From contig NZ_UYZY01000001.1 of assembly GCF_900626075.1 (NCBI RefSeq), positions 682,001 to 746,000 of the forward strand: 64,000 nt of DNA, written 5' to 3'. Positions 18,032 to 27,708 of the stretch are shown piece after piece. Below the pieces are notes generated by a model. That model did no database searches, was not told where the DNA came from, and worked only from the letters and a program-made list of their open reading frames with translations. A program made the translations under genes and the position numbers. The DNA is from Clostridium transplantifaecale. GTDB lineage: Bacteria > Bacillota > Clostridia > Lachnospirales > Lachnospiraceae. The number at the start of each line of letters is the position of its first letter. Position 1 is the first letter of the stretch.

Positions 18032-19309
18032 TTACTTAAGCGCCTGCCTGATATCCTCAATAATGTCATCTGCATTCTCAATGCCGACACTCAGCCTGAT
18101 CAGGGACGGATCTACGCCCGCCTCAACCAGCTGTTCATTAGAAAGCTGACGGTGGGTATGGCTGGCCGGATGAAGCACGCAGGTGCGGGCATCGGCCACA
18201 TGGGTAACGATGGCAGCCAATTTCAGCTTATCCATGAATTCAGCCGCAGCCTCGCGGCCTCCTTTCAAGCCGAATGCAATCACGCCGCAGGTTCCGTTCG
18301 GCATATACTTCATTGCCAGTTCATGATACTTGTCATCTTCAAGCCCCGGATAATTAATCCATGCAACCTCATCCTGGGCTTTCAGGAATTCGGCCACCTT
18401 CTGTGCGTTCTCACAGTGGCGCGGCATACGCAGATGAAGTGTCTCCAATCCGATATTTAAAAGAAACGCGTTCTGAGGCGCCTGGATAGATCCCAGGTCT
18501 CTCATTACCTGTGCCGTTGCCTTTGTGATATAAGCGCCTTTGCCAAATTTCTGTGTGTAAATGATACCGTGGTAAGAATCATCCGGAGTCGTCAGCCCGG
18601 GGAATTTCTCCGCATTGGCCTCCCAGTCGAAGTTGCCGCTGTCCACGATACATCCGCCCACGCTCATTCCGTGGCCGTCCATATATTTGGTCGTGGAATG
18701 GGTTACAATGTCTGCCCCCCACTCAAACGGGCGGCAGTTAATCGGCGTTGCGAATGTATTATCTACGATAAAAGGAACTCCATGTTTATGTGCGAGGGTT
18801 GCAAACTTCTCAAAGTCCAGCACCACCATAGCCGGGTTGGCAAGTGATTCACCGAATACACATTTCGTATTCGGACGGAATTCCTTCTCAATCTCGTCCG
18901 CGGGAGCATCCGGATCGACCAGTGTCACTTCAATGCCCATCTTCTTCATCGTAACAACGAAGAGGTTGGAGGTTCCGCCGTAAACAGTGGAGGAACAGAT
19001 AAAATGATCGCCGGCATTACAGATATTGAACACGGCATAAAAATTGGCGGCCTGGCCGGATGAGGTCAGCATTGCCGCAGCTCCGCCTTCCATCTCACGT
19101 ATCTTGTCTGCCACAGCGTCATTGGTGGGATTAGCAAGTCTTGTATAGAAATAGCCGTTCTCCTCCAAATCGAAAAGACGTCCCATCTGCTCACTGGTGG
19201 AATATTTAAATGTTGTGCTCTGATAAATAGGAAGTATCCTCGGCTCGCCATTCTTCGGCTGCCAGCCGCCCTGGATACAGGTAGTCTCAATTGAACGCTT
19301 TTGGCTCAT
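18032..19309 (-). CDS. O-acetylhomoserine (thiol)-lyase, PLP-dependent
   Basis: The 425-residue enzyme belongs to the Cys/Met metabolism PLP family. Its full-length match to O-acetylhomoserine sulfhydrylases (ETTCIQGGWQPKNGEPR start, YFYTRLANPTN, VDNTFATPINCRPFEWGADIVTHSTTKY) is clear. The Lys in HSTTKYMDGHG is the PLP Schiff-base residue, and HPASHTHRQLSNEQL is the conserved C-terminal block. It makes homocysteine (or cysteine) from O-acetylhomoserine and sulfide in the cytoplasm. An ATG at 19309 preceded by AGAGGAGG at the right distance was chosen over an upstream ATG at 19372. It is monocistronic with its own promoter and terminator; I looked for a SAM riboswitch upstream and did not find one. 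Confidence 0.93.
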   Translation of the reverse strand: MSQKRSIETTCIQGGWQPKNGEPRILPIYQSTTFKYSTSEQMGRLFDLEENGYFYTRLANPTNDAVADKIREMEGGAAAMLTSSGQAANFYAVFNICNAGDHFICSSTVYGGTSNLFVVTMKKMGIEVTLVDPDAPADEIEKEFRPNTKCVFGESLANPAMVVLDFEKFATLAHKHGVPFIVDNTFATPINCRPFEWGADIVTHSTTKYMDGHGMSVGGCIVDSGNFDWEANAEKFPGLTTPDDSYHGIIYTQKFGKGAYITKATAQVMRDLGSIQAPQNAFLLNIGLETLHLRMPRHCENAQKVAEFLKAQDEVAWINYPGLEDDKYHELAMKYMPNGTCGVIAFGLKGGREAAAEFMDKLKLAAIVTHVADARTCVLHPASHTHRQLSNEQLVEAGVDPSLIRLSVGIENADDIIEDIRQALK

Positions 19310-19362
19310 TGGTGTGTCCTCCTCTGAATATAAATCATTAAAATATTGTAAAATTATTTTAC

Positions 19363-19391
19363 AGTCTACCATAAAATCCCTGACAGTACAA
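19363..19391 (-). promoter_or_regulatory. Promoter of the O-acetylhomoserine sulfhydrylase gene
   Basis: -35 TTGTAC (19391-19386) and -10 TAGACT (19368-19363) have a 17-base spacer, about 54 bases before the ATG. The 19310-19690 intergenic stretch otherwise holds the divergent promoter at 19547 and nothing else I recognise. Confidence 0.6.
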
Positions 19392-19546
19392 TATCACAGA
19401 GCGTATTTTCAAAATTTCTCCTGTCTGCCTTGAACATAAGCTGCTGTAAGAATACTCCCTTTAGCAAAAAGAGCTAACTCCCCTTCCCTATCTCAGGATA
19501 AACAGCATCATCGCCGCATTCTACAGTAGCATTCCTCCCCTCTTTG

Positions 19547-19555
19547 TGATATAAT
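19547..19555 (+). promoter_or_regulatory. Extended -10 promoter of the DUF362 gene
   Basis: TGATATAAT is a perfect extended -10 about 135 bases before the DUF362 start at 19691; no strong -35 accompanies it. Confidence 0.5.
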
Positions 19556-19690
19556 TTCAAAGAATTTATATTCACCAAAATCATATATAACAACCGTTTG
19601 GCCTTTTGCCGGTTTTTGTTCATTCCGTACCCGGCGGCTATAGCCAGGCGGCAGCAAATCAAGCACATAAAAAGACTCAGGGAGGTATCT

Positions 19691-20797
19691 ATGACTGCTT
19701 CAAAAGTATACTACACAAATTTAAGGGCTACATTTTCCGAAAATCTTCTTCAAAAACTGGCCCGCCTCGTTAAGAGAGCCGGTATGCTGGAACAGATTGA
19801 TTTTAAAAGCCAGTACACCGCCATCAAAATCCACTTCGGTGAGCCGGGTAATCTGGCCTATCTGCGCCCCAACTATTCAAAAGTCATTGTGGATTTGATC
19901 AAAGAACAGGGCGGCAAGGTCTTCCTCACCGACTGCAACACCCTCTATGTGGGCGGCCGTAAAAATGCATTGGATCACCTGGATTCAGCTTACACAAACG
20001 GATATAATCCTTTTACTACAGGCTGTCACCTTCTGATTGCCGACGGTCTTAAAGGCACGGATGAAGTCCTTGTACCAATCGACGGAGAATATGTCAAAGA
20101 AGCTAAAATCGGACGCGCTATCATGGATGCTGATATTTTCATCTCATTAAGCCATTTCAAGGGGCATGAAGCTACCGGCTTCGGCGGAGCTTTGAAGAAT
20201 ATCGGCATGGGCTGCGGTTCCCGGGCCGGAAAGATGGAGATGCACAATGCCACCAGTCCTTTTGTCCTGACAAAGCGCTGTATCGGCTGCGGAGCCTGCA
20301 CACGCAATTGTGCCCATGATGCAATTACCATTACAGACAAAAAAGCATCTATTAATCCCGATAAATGTGTGGGATGCGGCCGCTGTATCGGTGTCTGTCC
20401 GGTGGATGCCGTCGCAAACCGCGGTGATGAGTCCAACGATATCTTAAATAAGAAAATTGCGGAATATTCCTATGCCGTTTTAAAAGACAGACCTCATTTC
20501 CACATCAGCCTCGTCGTAGATGTATCGCCATACTGTGACTGTCATGCGGAAAACGATGCCGCCATTATCCCCAACGTGGGAATGTTTGCTTCCTTCGATC
20601 CGGTTGCTCTTGATATGGCCTGTGCCGATGCCGTAAACAGACAGCCTGCTATTCCGGGAACGATTCTGGATGAGCGTGAGCACTGCCACCATGACCATTT
20701 CACGGATATCCATCCTGAGACAAACTGGAAGGTGGCTCTGGAACATGCTGAGAAGCTGGGCATTGGGACGATGGAGTATGAATTAATTGAGATTTGA
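19691..20797 (+). CDS. DUF362 protein with two [4Fe-4S] ferredoxin motifs
   Basis: The 368-residue protein has an N-terminal DUF362 domain (AIKIHFGEPGN, GGKVFLTDCNTLY, DADIFISLSHFKGHEATGFGG) and two clusters of ferredoxin cysteines, CIGCGACTRNC and CVGCGRCIGVC. DUF362 then resumes (VDVSPYCDCH, NVGMFASFDPVALD). Proteins of this architecture are common in anaerobes and presumed to be iron-sulfur electron-transfer or redox proteins; no defined reaction is known to me. The ATG at 19691 with GGAGG at 19681-19685 was chosen over an upstream ATG at 19598. The stop TGA (20795-20797) falls inside the terminal repeat of element A. Confidence 0.88.
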   Translation: MTASKVYYTNLRATFSENLLQKLARLVKRAGMLEQIDFKSQYTAIKIHFGEPGNLAYLRPNYSKVIVDLIKEQGGKVFLTDCNTLYVGGRKNALDHLDSAYTNGYNPFTTGCHLLIADGLKGTDEVLVPIDGEYVKEAKIGRAIMDADIFISLSHFKGHEATGFGGALKNIGMGCGSRAGKMEMHNATSPFVLTKRCIGCGACTRNCAHDAITITDKKASINPDKCVGCGRCIGVCPVDAVANRGDESNDILNKKIAEYSYAVLKDRPHFHISLVVDVSPYCDCHAENDAAIIPNVGMFASFDPVALDMACADAVNRQPAIPGTILDEREHCHHDHFTDIHPETNWKVALEHAEKLGIGTMEYELIEI

Positions 20798-21085
20798 TAA
20801 AAAGTAAGAACGCCTCCGGGACGGCCGGGGTTCGGAATGGGGAGGGGAGGAGGAGTCTTCAGTCCCGGTTTGTAGGTTGTGGTGAGGGGGAATCCAGGGA
20901 AAAAAATTCCTATGGGGACTCGCTCCCGCTAATGGAATGCGCAGCGGATGCTAGATTCGGTAATACCTCATCAAGCACCGGCGGATTCCAAGGTCCCCTT
21001 CGGAAAGTTTTCTCCTTCCTTCCCCGGGTAGGTTATAGATGGGACTGAAGACTCAGCGAAGAGTGTTGCCCCGTCCCTGCGAGAC
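20792..21085 (+). repeat. Structured repeat element, copy A
   Basis: The core (20853-21054, 202 bp) is bounded by GAGTCTTCAGTCCCGG and its near-complement ending GGGACTGAAGACTC, with nested pairings inside. The outer end, ATTTGATAAAAAGTAAG then AACGCC, is a diverged form of the family terminal repeat and contains the stop codon of the DUF362 gene. The inner end near 21085 is not sharp. It is aligned with copy D along its whole length, and with B and E after inverting those. Confidence 0.85.
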
Positions 21086-21123
21086 ATTGTCTACATTTTT
21101 TGCGTACTATTCCGGCCTCTGCT

Positions 21124-21335
21124 TTATATAGTTGGACTTTCTAAAAAGCGGATCGTTTTGTTTTCGCAGTTGAGTTCAGCTTCTATTCCGTACGGAATTA
21201 TGGCAATCGGTTTGGCATGGCCGAAGTTTACATTGTAGAAGATTGGCAGTTCCGGTTGGCGGTCGATAAGCTCACAACCGCAACCGTATCTCCCCGCTTT
21301 AGCCTCTTCGGCTTTAACCTCTCCGAATTCATCAT
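21124..21335 (-). pseudogene. Remnant of an LD-carboxypeptidase (S66 family) gene with the middle deleted
   Basis: On the minus strand, AGGAGG and an ATG at 21335 open a frame reading NSERLKPKRLKRGDTVAVVS, the usual N-terminus of S66 LD-carboxypeptidases (muropeptide/microcin-type serine peptidases). Within about 60-70 bases the homology jumps, in another frame, to the family's C-terminus. That segment reads LPIFYNVNFGHAKPIAIIPYG, including the catalytic His of FGH, and ends at TAA 21124-21126. About 300 residues with the catalytic Ser and Glu are missing, and the span (212 bases) is not a multiple of three. It lies between repeats A and B and is a decayed gene. Confidence 0.8.
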
Positions 21336-21572
21336 CCAGACATCCTCCTACTTAAAAGCAAAAAAAGCCTGCCCCTTAATCAAAAAAGAAACAAACTCTA
21401 TCCATAAAACCCAATCGTATTCTACCACTCAACAATTCCCTATCAATCAAAAATGAATATCTCTAAACCTGGTATTTCTCCAAAATTGATTTCCCTCATC
21501 CAGGCATTCTCCACCTCACCCACATAGAGCTTCCGCCAAAAAAGCAGAAACAGCCACTCTCCACCCTCCCCC
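21336..21572. other. Unassigned spacer between the S66 remnant and repeat B
   Basis: AT-rich sequence that would be the upstream region of the S66 remnant. Short open frames exist on the minus strand but none resembles a known protein or has a convincing ribosome binding site. Confidence 0.4.
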
Positions 21573-21894
21573 AAAAAAGAGGCTGCCATCATCGCCAACA
21601 GCCCCAGGGACGGGGCGGACAGCAACCCCGGCGTCTTCGGTCCCGGTCATAACCTGCCCCTGGGGAATGAGGGAGAAAAAGATTCCGGAGGGAACCTGAA
21701 GTCCATCGGCACTTACCGAGGTCTTTTCGAGGTTAGTGTCCGCTATGGACTTCGAAGAGCGCGAGCGTTTCCCGCAGGAACTTTTTCTGCCCGGATTCCC
21801 CGCGACCAAACCCAAACCGGGACTGAAGACTCACTCACTCCCACTCACCGCCCCGTCCCCGTCCTATCGGCGGCAGCCTCATTTTTCATCACAT
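21573..21894 (-). repeat. Structured repeat element, copy B (inverted relative to A)
   Basis: The core 21631-21832 (202 bp) aligns to copy A when reversed: GAGTCTTCAGTCCCGG, then GGAATCC, AGAAAAA, TTCCT, CGCT and so on. Both ends carry a terminal repeat containing GAGGCTGCC (21579-21587, and its complement at about 21872-21880). The right end reads, on minus, ATGTGATGAAAAATGAGG and supplies the polC stop codon (21889-21891). Confidence 0.85.
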
Positions 21895-24800
21895 CACCAT
21901 ATCAAACAACGAAAGCTGATTACTCTCCGGCAGCGATCCCAGCAGCCCCAGTTCGCCCATCAAATCGCAGACCGTCTTTGTAACCTTCGTGCGGTTGATA
22001 AAGTCCTCTTTTGAGAGGAACGGTCCGTCCTCCGCGGCAAACACGATAGCATCGGCCGCTTTTTCCCCCAGTCCGTCGATACTGCTTAAGGAGGGCATCA
22101 GTTTGCCGTCTACAATCTGGAAACTTCGGGCGCTGGCCTTGAAAATGTCAATCGGCGTAAATTCAAAGCCTCTGGCATACATCTCCTGGACGATTCTCAT
22201 GTCGCGGAGCGTATCCTGTTCTTTCTTTGAGAGGGTATCCGCCCTCTTTTTATAATCGGCAAGATGGTATTCCAGCTTCTCACGTCCCTGGCACATCAGA
22301 ACGTAGGAAAAACCGCTGGCACGGATACTGAAGAATGCCGCGTAGTAAGCCAGTGGGTAGAATACCTTACAGTAGGCAATACGCCAGGCCATCATAACGT
22401 AGGCCGCCGCATGCGCTTTCGGGAACATGTATTTAATCTTTTTACACGACCATACATACCAGTCCGGTACGCCATGGTCAGTCATTTCTTTGATCCATTC
22501 GTCTTTCAGGCCTTTTCCTTTACGCACACTCTCCATGATGGTAAATGCCAGGCCCTCCTCCAGGCCCATGCTGATCAGGTAGACCATGATATCGTCTCGC
22601 GTACAGATGGCGGTCTGAATCGTTGCCTTTCCCTCCTGGATCAGGGTCTGGGCATTACCCAGCCACACGTCCGTACCGTGGGACAGACCGGAAATACGCA
22701 CCAGATCCGAGAAATACTTCGGCTGGGCGTCGATTAACATCTGCATGGCAAAGTCGGTGCCGAACTCCGGGATTCCAAGGGCGCCCAGTTTACAGCCGCC
22801 GATATCCTCCGGCTCAATCCCGAGGGCCGATGTATTCTGGAACAGGCTCATAACCTCCTTTGAATCCAGCGGGAAATCCGTCAGAGGATCTTTTCCCGTC
22901 AAATCCTGGAGCATTCGTATCATGGTCGGATCATCGTGTCCCAGTATGTCGAGTTTTAAAAGGTTGTGGTCGATTGAATGGTAATCGAAATGGGTCGTAA
23001 CCGTCTTGGTCGTCATATCGTCGGCAGGATGCTGGACCGGGGTAAAGGAATAAATCTCCTCCCCATGGGGAAGTACAATGATTCCTCCCGGATGCTGTCC
23101 CGTCGTCCTTCTGACTCCGACGCAGCCGCCGACAATCCTGTCTATCTCGCAGCGGCGCTTTCTCTGGCCTCTGTCCTCATAATACCCCTTCACATAACCG
23201 TACGCCGTTTTATCGGCCAGCGTGCCGATTGTCCCGGCGCGGAAGGTCTGCCCTTTGCCGAAGATAACCTCCGTGTAAGTATGGGCCCGGCTCTGGTACT
23301 CTCCCGAGAAGTTAAGATCGATATCAGGCTCCTTATCTCCCTTAAATCCCAGGAAGGTCTCAAACGGGATATCGAATCCGTCCTTTGTCAGGGGTTCGCC
23401 GCAGACAGGGCATTTCTTGTCCGGCATATCACAGCCGGCCATACCCGAAAACTTCTTTACCTCAGCCGAGTCAAAATCATAATAGTGGCATTTTGTACAG
23501 TAATAATGAGGACTCAGCGGATTTACCTCCGTGATACCCGACATCGTGGCTACCAGGGAAGAACCTACGGACCCCCTCGAACCTACCAGATAGCCGTCCT
23601 CATTAGACTTCCAAACCAGTTTCTGCGCAATGATATACATAACCGCAAAACCGTTGGAAATAATGGAGTTCAGCTCTCTTTCCAGACGGGCCACCACAAT
23701 CTGCGGAAGGTCTTCACCATACATTTCATGGGCTTTGTTGTAACAGATGTTTCTCAGCGTCTCATCCGAGTTTGGGATAACCGGAGCACATTTATCCGGC
23801 CGGACAGGTTCAATCCGCTCGCACATCGCGGCAATCTTCCTCGTATTGGTGATTACCACCTCCTCGGCCTTGTCGCTTCCCAGGTATTCAAATTCTTTTA
23901 GCATCTCCTCCGTCGTCCGCAGGTAAAGGGGCGCCTGATCGTCGGCATCTTTAAATCCCTTGCTGGACATAATAATCCTCCGGTAGACCTCGTCCTCCGG
24001 ATCCAGAAAATGTACATCGCAGGTCGCGCAGACCGGTTTATTAAACTGCACTCCCAGGTCCACAATCTTGCGGTTAATATCTTTTAAGTCTTCCTCGGAG
24101 CTTACCGGGCTCTTTTCATCCCTGAGCATAAATGCGTTGTTTCCCAGGGGCTGTATCTCCAGATAGTCGTAGAAGTCCACAATTTTATGTATCTCGGTAT
24201 CCGGCACGCCGCGAAGCAGCGCCTGGTAAAGCTCCCCGGCCTCACAGGCGGAACCGATGATCAGTCCCTCCCTGTACTGGGTCAGCAGACTTCTCGGAAT
24301 TCTCGGCCTCCTGGCAAAGTAGGTTAAGTTGGACTCAGAGACAAGGCGGTACAGGTTAATACGGCCCACATCATTCTTCGCCAGCAGGATAATATGGTAG
24401 GTGGGCATCTTTCGGATCATCTCCACCGTCATTTTGCTGAGCGCGTTCAGCTGCGTGAGGTCAAAAATATCGCGCTCCTTAAGCATCTTGATAAAACGGA
24501 CAAAGATTTCAGCCGTAGCCCCGGCATCGTCCACCGCCCTGTGATGGTTTGCCAGCGAAATCTTAAGTTCCTTGGCAACCGTATCCAGCTTAAACCGGTT
24601 CAGGTTCGGCAGAAGCACGCGGGCCAGTGAAACCGTATCCAATACGGTCGGGTTGAATTCCAGGCCCTGCTGCCCCGCATTTTCCTTTATAAAACTGATG
24701 TCAAAACCGGCATTATGGGCAACCATAACCGAGCCCTCACAGAATTTCAGGAATTCCGGCAGGACTTTCTCTATTTTGGGTGCATCCAGAACCATGTTGT

Positions 24801-26439
24801 CGTTGATTCCGGTCAGCTTTTCAATCTCAAAGGGGATAGGCACGTCAGGATTGACGAAACTGCTGAATCTTCCGACAATCTTTCCTTCCTCCACCCTGAC
24901 TGCGCCGATTTCAATAATCTTGTTTTTGACGGGACTGAAGCCCGTAGTCTCAATGTCAAAAACGACGCAGGTATGATCCAGGGTTTGTCCGGCGCCGTTC
25001 TCAACCAGGTCTTTCATATCATCGACCAGGTATCCCTCCACACCGTAGAGGACCTTGAAATTATCTCCCCTCTCCACCGAATGGTTGGCGTCCGGGAATG
25101 CCTGGGCGCAGCCGTGGTCTGTGACCGCCATAGCATCCATTCCCCACTGCTTGGCCCTTTTAATCAGGTCCTTGACCTCGGACACGCCGTCCATATCGCT
25201 CATCTTTGTATGGCAGTGGAGTTCCACTCTCTTAACCGGGGCATTGTCCATGCGCTTCGTCGTGAAGTCCTCGCACTTCTTGATTCCCACAACAGAACCG
25301 ATGGTAAGTTCACCGTCAAAACGGTCGATGTTGGCCACACCCTTCAGTCTGACAAACTGCCCCGCCTTCGTCGCATTCTTCAGATCTTCCAGAGAATCCT
25401 CGCGGGCAAATATTTTGACGCTGATTGTATCGGTAAAGTCACTGATGCTGAAAATAAAGAGGGAATTTCCGCTCCGGAGTTCCCTGACATCCGTGGCAAA
25501 AATCTTTCCGCGGATGACAACCTCGCCGATTTCGCCCTCTATCTTCTCTATCTCCATAGATTCCTCATCGAAATCACGGCCGTAAAGGACATCTGGATTG
25601 TCCGATTTCTTGCCGTAGCCTGAACGGCGGTACTCCTTCTTGCCGTCCCTGCCGCCAAATTCGCCTTTCCCCTTTTTCCCGCTCTGAGCGCCGCCCTGTT
25701 TACCCTGAGCGGTTCTTCCTGCCGCTTCGGGGGAGGCTTTCTGTTTCTTCTCAGCCTGGAAATTAAGGTCTCCGACCGGTTTTAGCACTGTGCTCCCCTC
25801 GTCAAAGGGCAAATCCGCTGCCGGAGCGGAGGAATCTCCCTGCATCTGCGGCTCTGACGCGCTGCCATAAGACGACTGGGCGCCGTCCTGGTTCATATAA
25901 ATGACGGCCGGTTCGTCCTCCACCCTCTTTCTCACCTGCGCAGGACGGTATGTAAGCTTTACTTCCATCGGAATATTACAGCGCTCCGTAAAAATCTTCT
26001 CCAGGATCCGCACCAGCTCCGGCGCCTTGTCCTTTGTGATCATTGTATCTTCCAGCTCCATCGTCAGAAGATCCTTGTCATCAAAGGCAAGCTCGGCCTT
26101 GCGGAACATGTTGTACAGGAGAATGCTGTAGTTTTTAAGCTCCATCAGGATACTGTCGCGGTATACGTCCATCAGTTTCCTGGGTGTATACTGGCCGGAC
26201 AGATGGTATTTCTCCAAAATTTTGATTGTAACCGCTTTTCCGGGAAAGAGCTGGGTTTTAATGCCCTCCTCCAGCTTATAGATATTCTGTTTGTGAATCA
26301 GTCTGGGACTGTCGATATAAATGCGGATAGAGCTTCTATCCCTGGTCGTGGCTACCTTCTCCACTTTAACCAGCTCAAAAAGCTCTCTCACATTATCTGC
26401 AATATGTAAATCAGGAAATACTTCCAAAAACGATTTCAT
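21889..26439 (-). CDS. polC: PolC-type DNA polymerase III alpha subunit
   Basis: This is the main replicative polymerase of Firmicutes. The 1516-residue protein has an N-terminal domain, a low-complexity Gly/Lys-rich linker (about residues 215-275), and an OB-fold. A PHP segment follows (HCHTKMSDMDG near residue 400), split by a DEDDh 3'-5' exonuclease (VFDIETTGF near 500, AHHRAVDDAGAT). The C-family polymerase core comes next, with a zinc-binding motif (CTKCHYYD...CPVCGEPL), the catalytic-palm motif GDKEPDIDLNFSGEYQ and a C-terminal beta-clamp-type motif QLSLFD. Length fits the family. It is the last gene of the pyrH-to-polC operon, 119 bases after ispG. The stop lies in repeat B. Confidence 0.97.
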   Translation of the reverse strand: MKSFLEVFPDLHIADNVRELFELVKVEKVATTRDRSSIRIYIDSPRLIHKQNIYKLEEGIKTQLFPGKAVTIKILEKYHLSGQYTPRKLMDVYRDSILMELKNYSILLYNMFRKAELAFDDKDLLTMELEDTMITKDKAPELVRILEKIFTERCNIPMEVKLTYRPAQVRKRVEDEPAVIYMNQDGAQSSYGSASEPQMQGDSSAPAADLPFDEGSTVLKPVGDLNFQAEKKQKASPEAAGRTAQGKQGGAQSGKKGKGEFGGRDGKKEYRRSGYGKKSDNPDVLYGRDFDEESMEIEKIEGEIGEVVIRGKIFATDVRELRSGNSLFIFSISDFTDTISVKIFAREDSLEDLKNATKAGQFVRLKGVANIDRFDGELTIGSVVGIKKCEDFTTKRMDNAPVKRVELHCHTKMSDMDGVSEVKDLIKRAKQWGMDAMAVTDHGCAQAFPDANHSVERGDNFKVLYGVEGYLVDDMKDLVENGAGQTLDHTCVVFDIETTGFSPVKNKIIEIGAVRVEEGKIVGRFSSFVNPDVPIPFEIEKLTGINDNMVLDAPKIEKVLPEFLKFCEGSVMVAHNAGFDISFIKENAGQQGLEFNPTVLDTVSLARVLLPNLNRFKLDTVAKELKISLANHHRAVDDAGATAEIFVRFIKMLKERDIFDLTQLNALSKMTVEMIRKMPTYHIILLAKNDVGRINLYRLVSESNLTYFARRPRIPRSLLTQYREGLIIGSACEAGELYQALLRGVPDTEIHKIVDFYDYLEIQPLGNNAFMLRDEKSPVSSEEDLKDINRKIVDLGVQFNKPVCATCDVHFLDPEDEVYRRIIMSSKGFKDADDQAPLYLRTTEEMLKEFEYLGSDKAEEVVITNTRKIAAMCERIEPVRPDKCAPVIPNSDETLRNICYNKAHEMYGEDLPQIVVARLERELNSIISNGFAVMYIIAQKLVWKSNEDGYLVGSRGSVGSSLVATMSGITEVNPLSPHYYCTKCHYYDFDSAEVKKFSGMAGCDMPDKKCPVCGEPLTKDGFDIPFETFLGFKGDKEPDIDLNFSGEYQSRAHTYTEVIFGKGQTFRAGTIGTLADKTAYGYVKGYYEDRGQRKRRCEIDRIVGGCVGVRRTTGQHPGGIIVLPHGEEIYSFTPVQHPADDMTTKTVTTHFDYHSIDHNLLKLDILGHDDPTMIRMLQDLTGKDPLTDFPLDSKEVMSLFQNTSALGIEPEDIGGCKLGALGIPEFGTDFAMQMLIDAQPKYFSDLVRISGLSHGTDVWLGNAQTLIQEGKATIQTAICTRDDIMVYLISMGLEEGLAFTIMESVRKGKGLKDEWIKEMTDHGVPDWYVWSCKKIKYMFPKAHAAAYVMMAWRIAYCKVFYPLAYYAAFFSIRASGFSYVLMCQGREKLEYHLADYKKRADTLSKKEQDTLRDMRIVQEMYARGFEFTPIDIFKASARSFQIVDGKLMPSLSSIDGLGEKAADAIVFAAEDGPFLSKEDFINRTKVTKTVCDLMGELGLLGSLPESNQLSLFDMVM

Positions 26440-26558
26440 TCCATCACCTTATTTTTTTACGCTGTTTCCGCATTTTGTTATGGCATTACCCTGGAGCGTG
26501 TTTAAAAATTCATTTCCGCAATCCAAGGGCCTCACTTGGCGGCTCTTATCCTGTATTA

Positions 26559-27623
26559 TTACAGTTTTCCGGCCAGCCTGTCAAGCTCTTCTTTGAGAGC
26601 CGGCAGAAGTTCTTCTTCCGGCACCTTTTTAAGCACCTCGCCCTTTTTAATCAGCAGCCCTTCCCCGATTCCGCCGGCAATTCCAAGATCGGCTTCCCTG
26701 GCCTCCCCGGGTCCGTTCACCACGCAGCCCATGACGGCCACCTTGATATCCAGATCATACTCCTGAACCATATTTTCCACCTTGTTTGCGAGTCCAATCA
26801 GATCGATGCTGGTTCTACCGCATGTCGGGCAGGAAACAACCTCAATGCCGCCTTTTCTGAGTCCCAGGGTGCGCAGGATCAGCTTCGCGGACTTCACTTC
26901 CTCCACCGGGCTTCCCGTCAACGAAACTCGGATGGTATCACCGATGCCCTTATTTAAGATAAGACCCAGGCCAATGGCCGACTTGATGTTGCCGGAAAGC
27001 AGGGTTCCCGCCTCCGTGATACCCACATGAAGCGGGTATCTCGTTTTTTTTGCAATCAGTTCATGGGCTTTTACACACATTAATACATCGGAGGACTTAA
27101 TGCTGATTACCAGGTTATCATATCCCATCCGCTCGATCAGCGCCACCTTTTCAAGGGCGCTCCGGGTAATTCCCTCCGCCGTCACGCCGCCGTATTCTTC
27201 TATCAGATGTTTTTCCAGGGAACCGCTGTTGACGCCCACCCGGATCGGAATGCCATACTCCTTCGCCTTATCCACAACGGCCTGGACACGCTCCTCCGCC
27301 CCGATATTACCCGGGTTAATTCTGATTTTGTCGGCTCCGCACTCAATGGCGGCAATTGCCAGACGGTAATCAAAATGAATATCCGCCACCAGCGGAATCC
27401 GGATCGCCCTCTTGATCTCCGTCAGGGCCATGGCCGCTTCCATTGTCGGTACCGCCACACGGATGATATCACATCCCGCATTCTGCAGTTCCAGAATCTG
27501 GGCGACCGTTGCTTTTACATCCTCCGTCTTCGTATTGCACATCGACTGGATCAGAATCGGATTTCCGCCTCCAATGACCTTTTTTCCTATCTGAACCATC
27601 TTCGTTTCATCTCTGTACGCCAT
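26559..27623 (-). CDS. ispG: 4-hydroxy-3-methylbut-2-en-1-yl diphosphate synthase
   Basis: IspG (GcpE) reductively converts MEcPP to HMBPP in the MEP isoprenoid pathway using a [4Fe-4S] cluster. The 354-residue protein begins AYRDETKMVQIG and carries the cluster cysteines in SCPTCGRTS and MGCVVNGPGEA. An in-frame ATG at 27659 exists, but the ATG at 27623 with GGGAGG six bases upstream is the proper start. It follows rseP by 85 bases and works with dxr two genes upstream in the same pathway. Confidence 0.95.
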   Translation of the reverse strand: MAYRDETKMVQIGKKVIGGGNPILIQSMCNTKTEDVKATVAQILELQNAGCDIIRVAVPTMEAAMALTEIKRAIRIPLVADIHFDYRLAIAAIECGADKIRINPGNIGAEERVQAVVDKAKEYGIPIRVGVNSGSLEKHLIEEYGGVTAEGITRSALEKVALIERMGYDNLVISIKSSDVLMCVKAHELIAKKTRYPLHVGITEAGTLLSGNIKSAIGLGLILNKGIGDTIRVSLTGSPVEEVKSAKLILRTLGLRKGGIEVVSCPTCGRTSIDLIGLANKVENMVQEYDLDIKVAVMGCVVNGPGEAREADLGIAGGIGEGLLIKKGEVLKKVPEEELLPALKEELDRLAGKL

Positions 27624-27708
27624 CTTAAACCTCCCGTGTATCCAGGTACTGCATCGCATAATTAATCCATTTCCGGTTCACGGCTAATGGTATAATGCAG
27701 CACTGCTG

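Noticed and set aside
19310-19690. Possible SAM (S-box) or T-box leader before the sulfhydrylase gene
   Set aside because: None of the conserved riboswitch core sequences was found; two plain promoters explain the region.
20794-21048. 84-aa open frame after the DUF362 gene
   Set aside because: It lies entirely in repeat A and is a translation of the palindrome; no ribosome binding site or protein homology.
21217-21456. 79-aa plus-strand open frame
   Set aside because: Antisense to the S66 remnant, whose minus-strand translation is clearly homologous to a known family.
20792-21894. CRISPR array or tRNA-like structures in the repeats
   Set aside because: Repeats are long palindromes in opposite orientations, without regular direct repeats and spacers and without tRNA sequence features.
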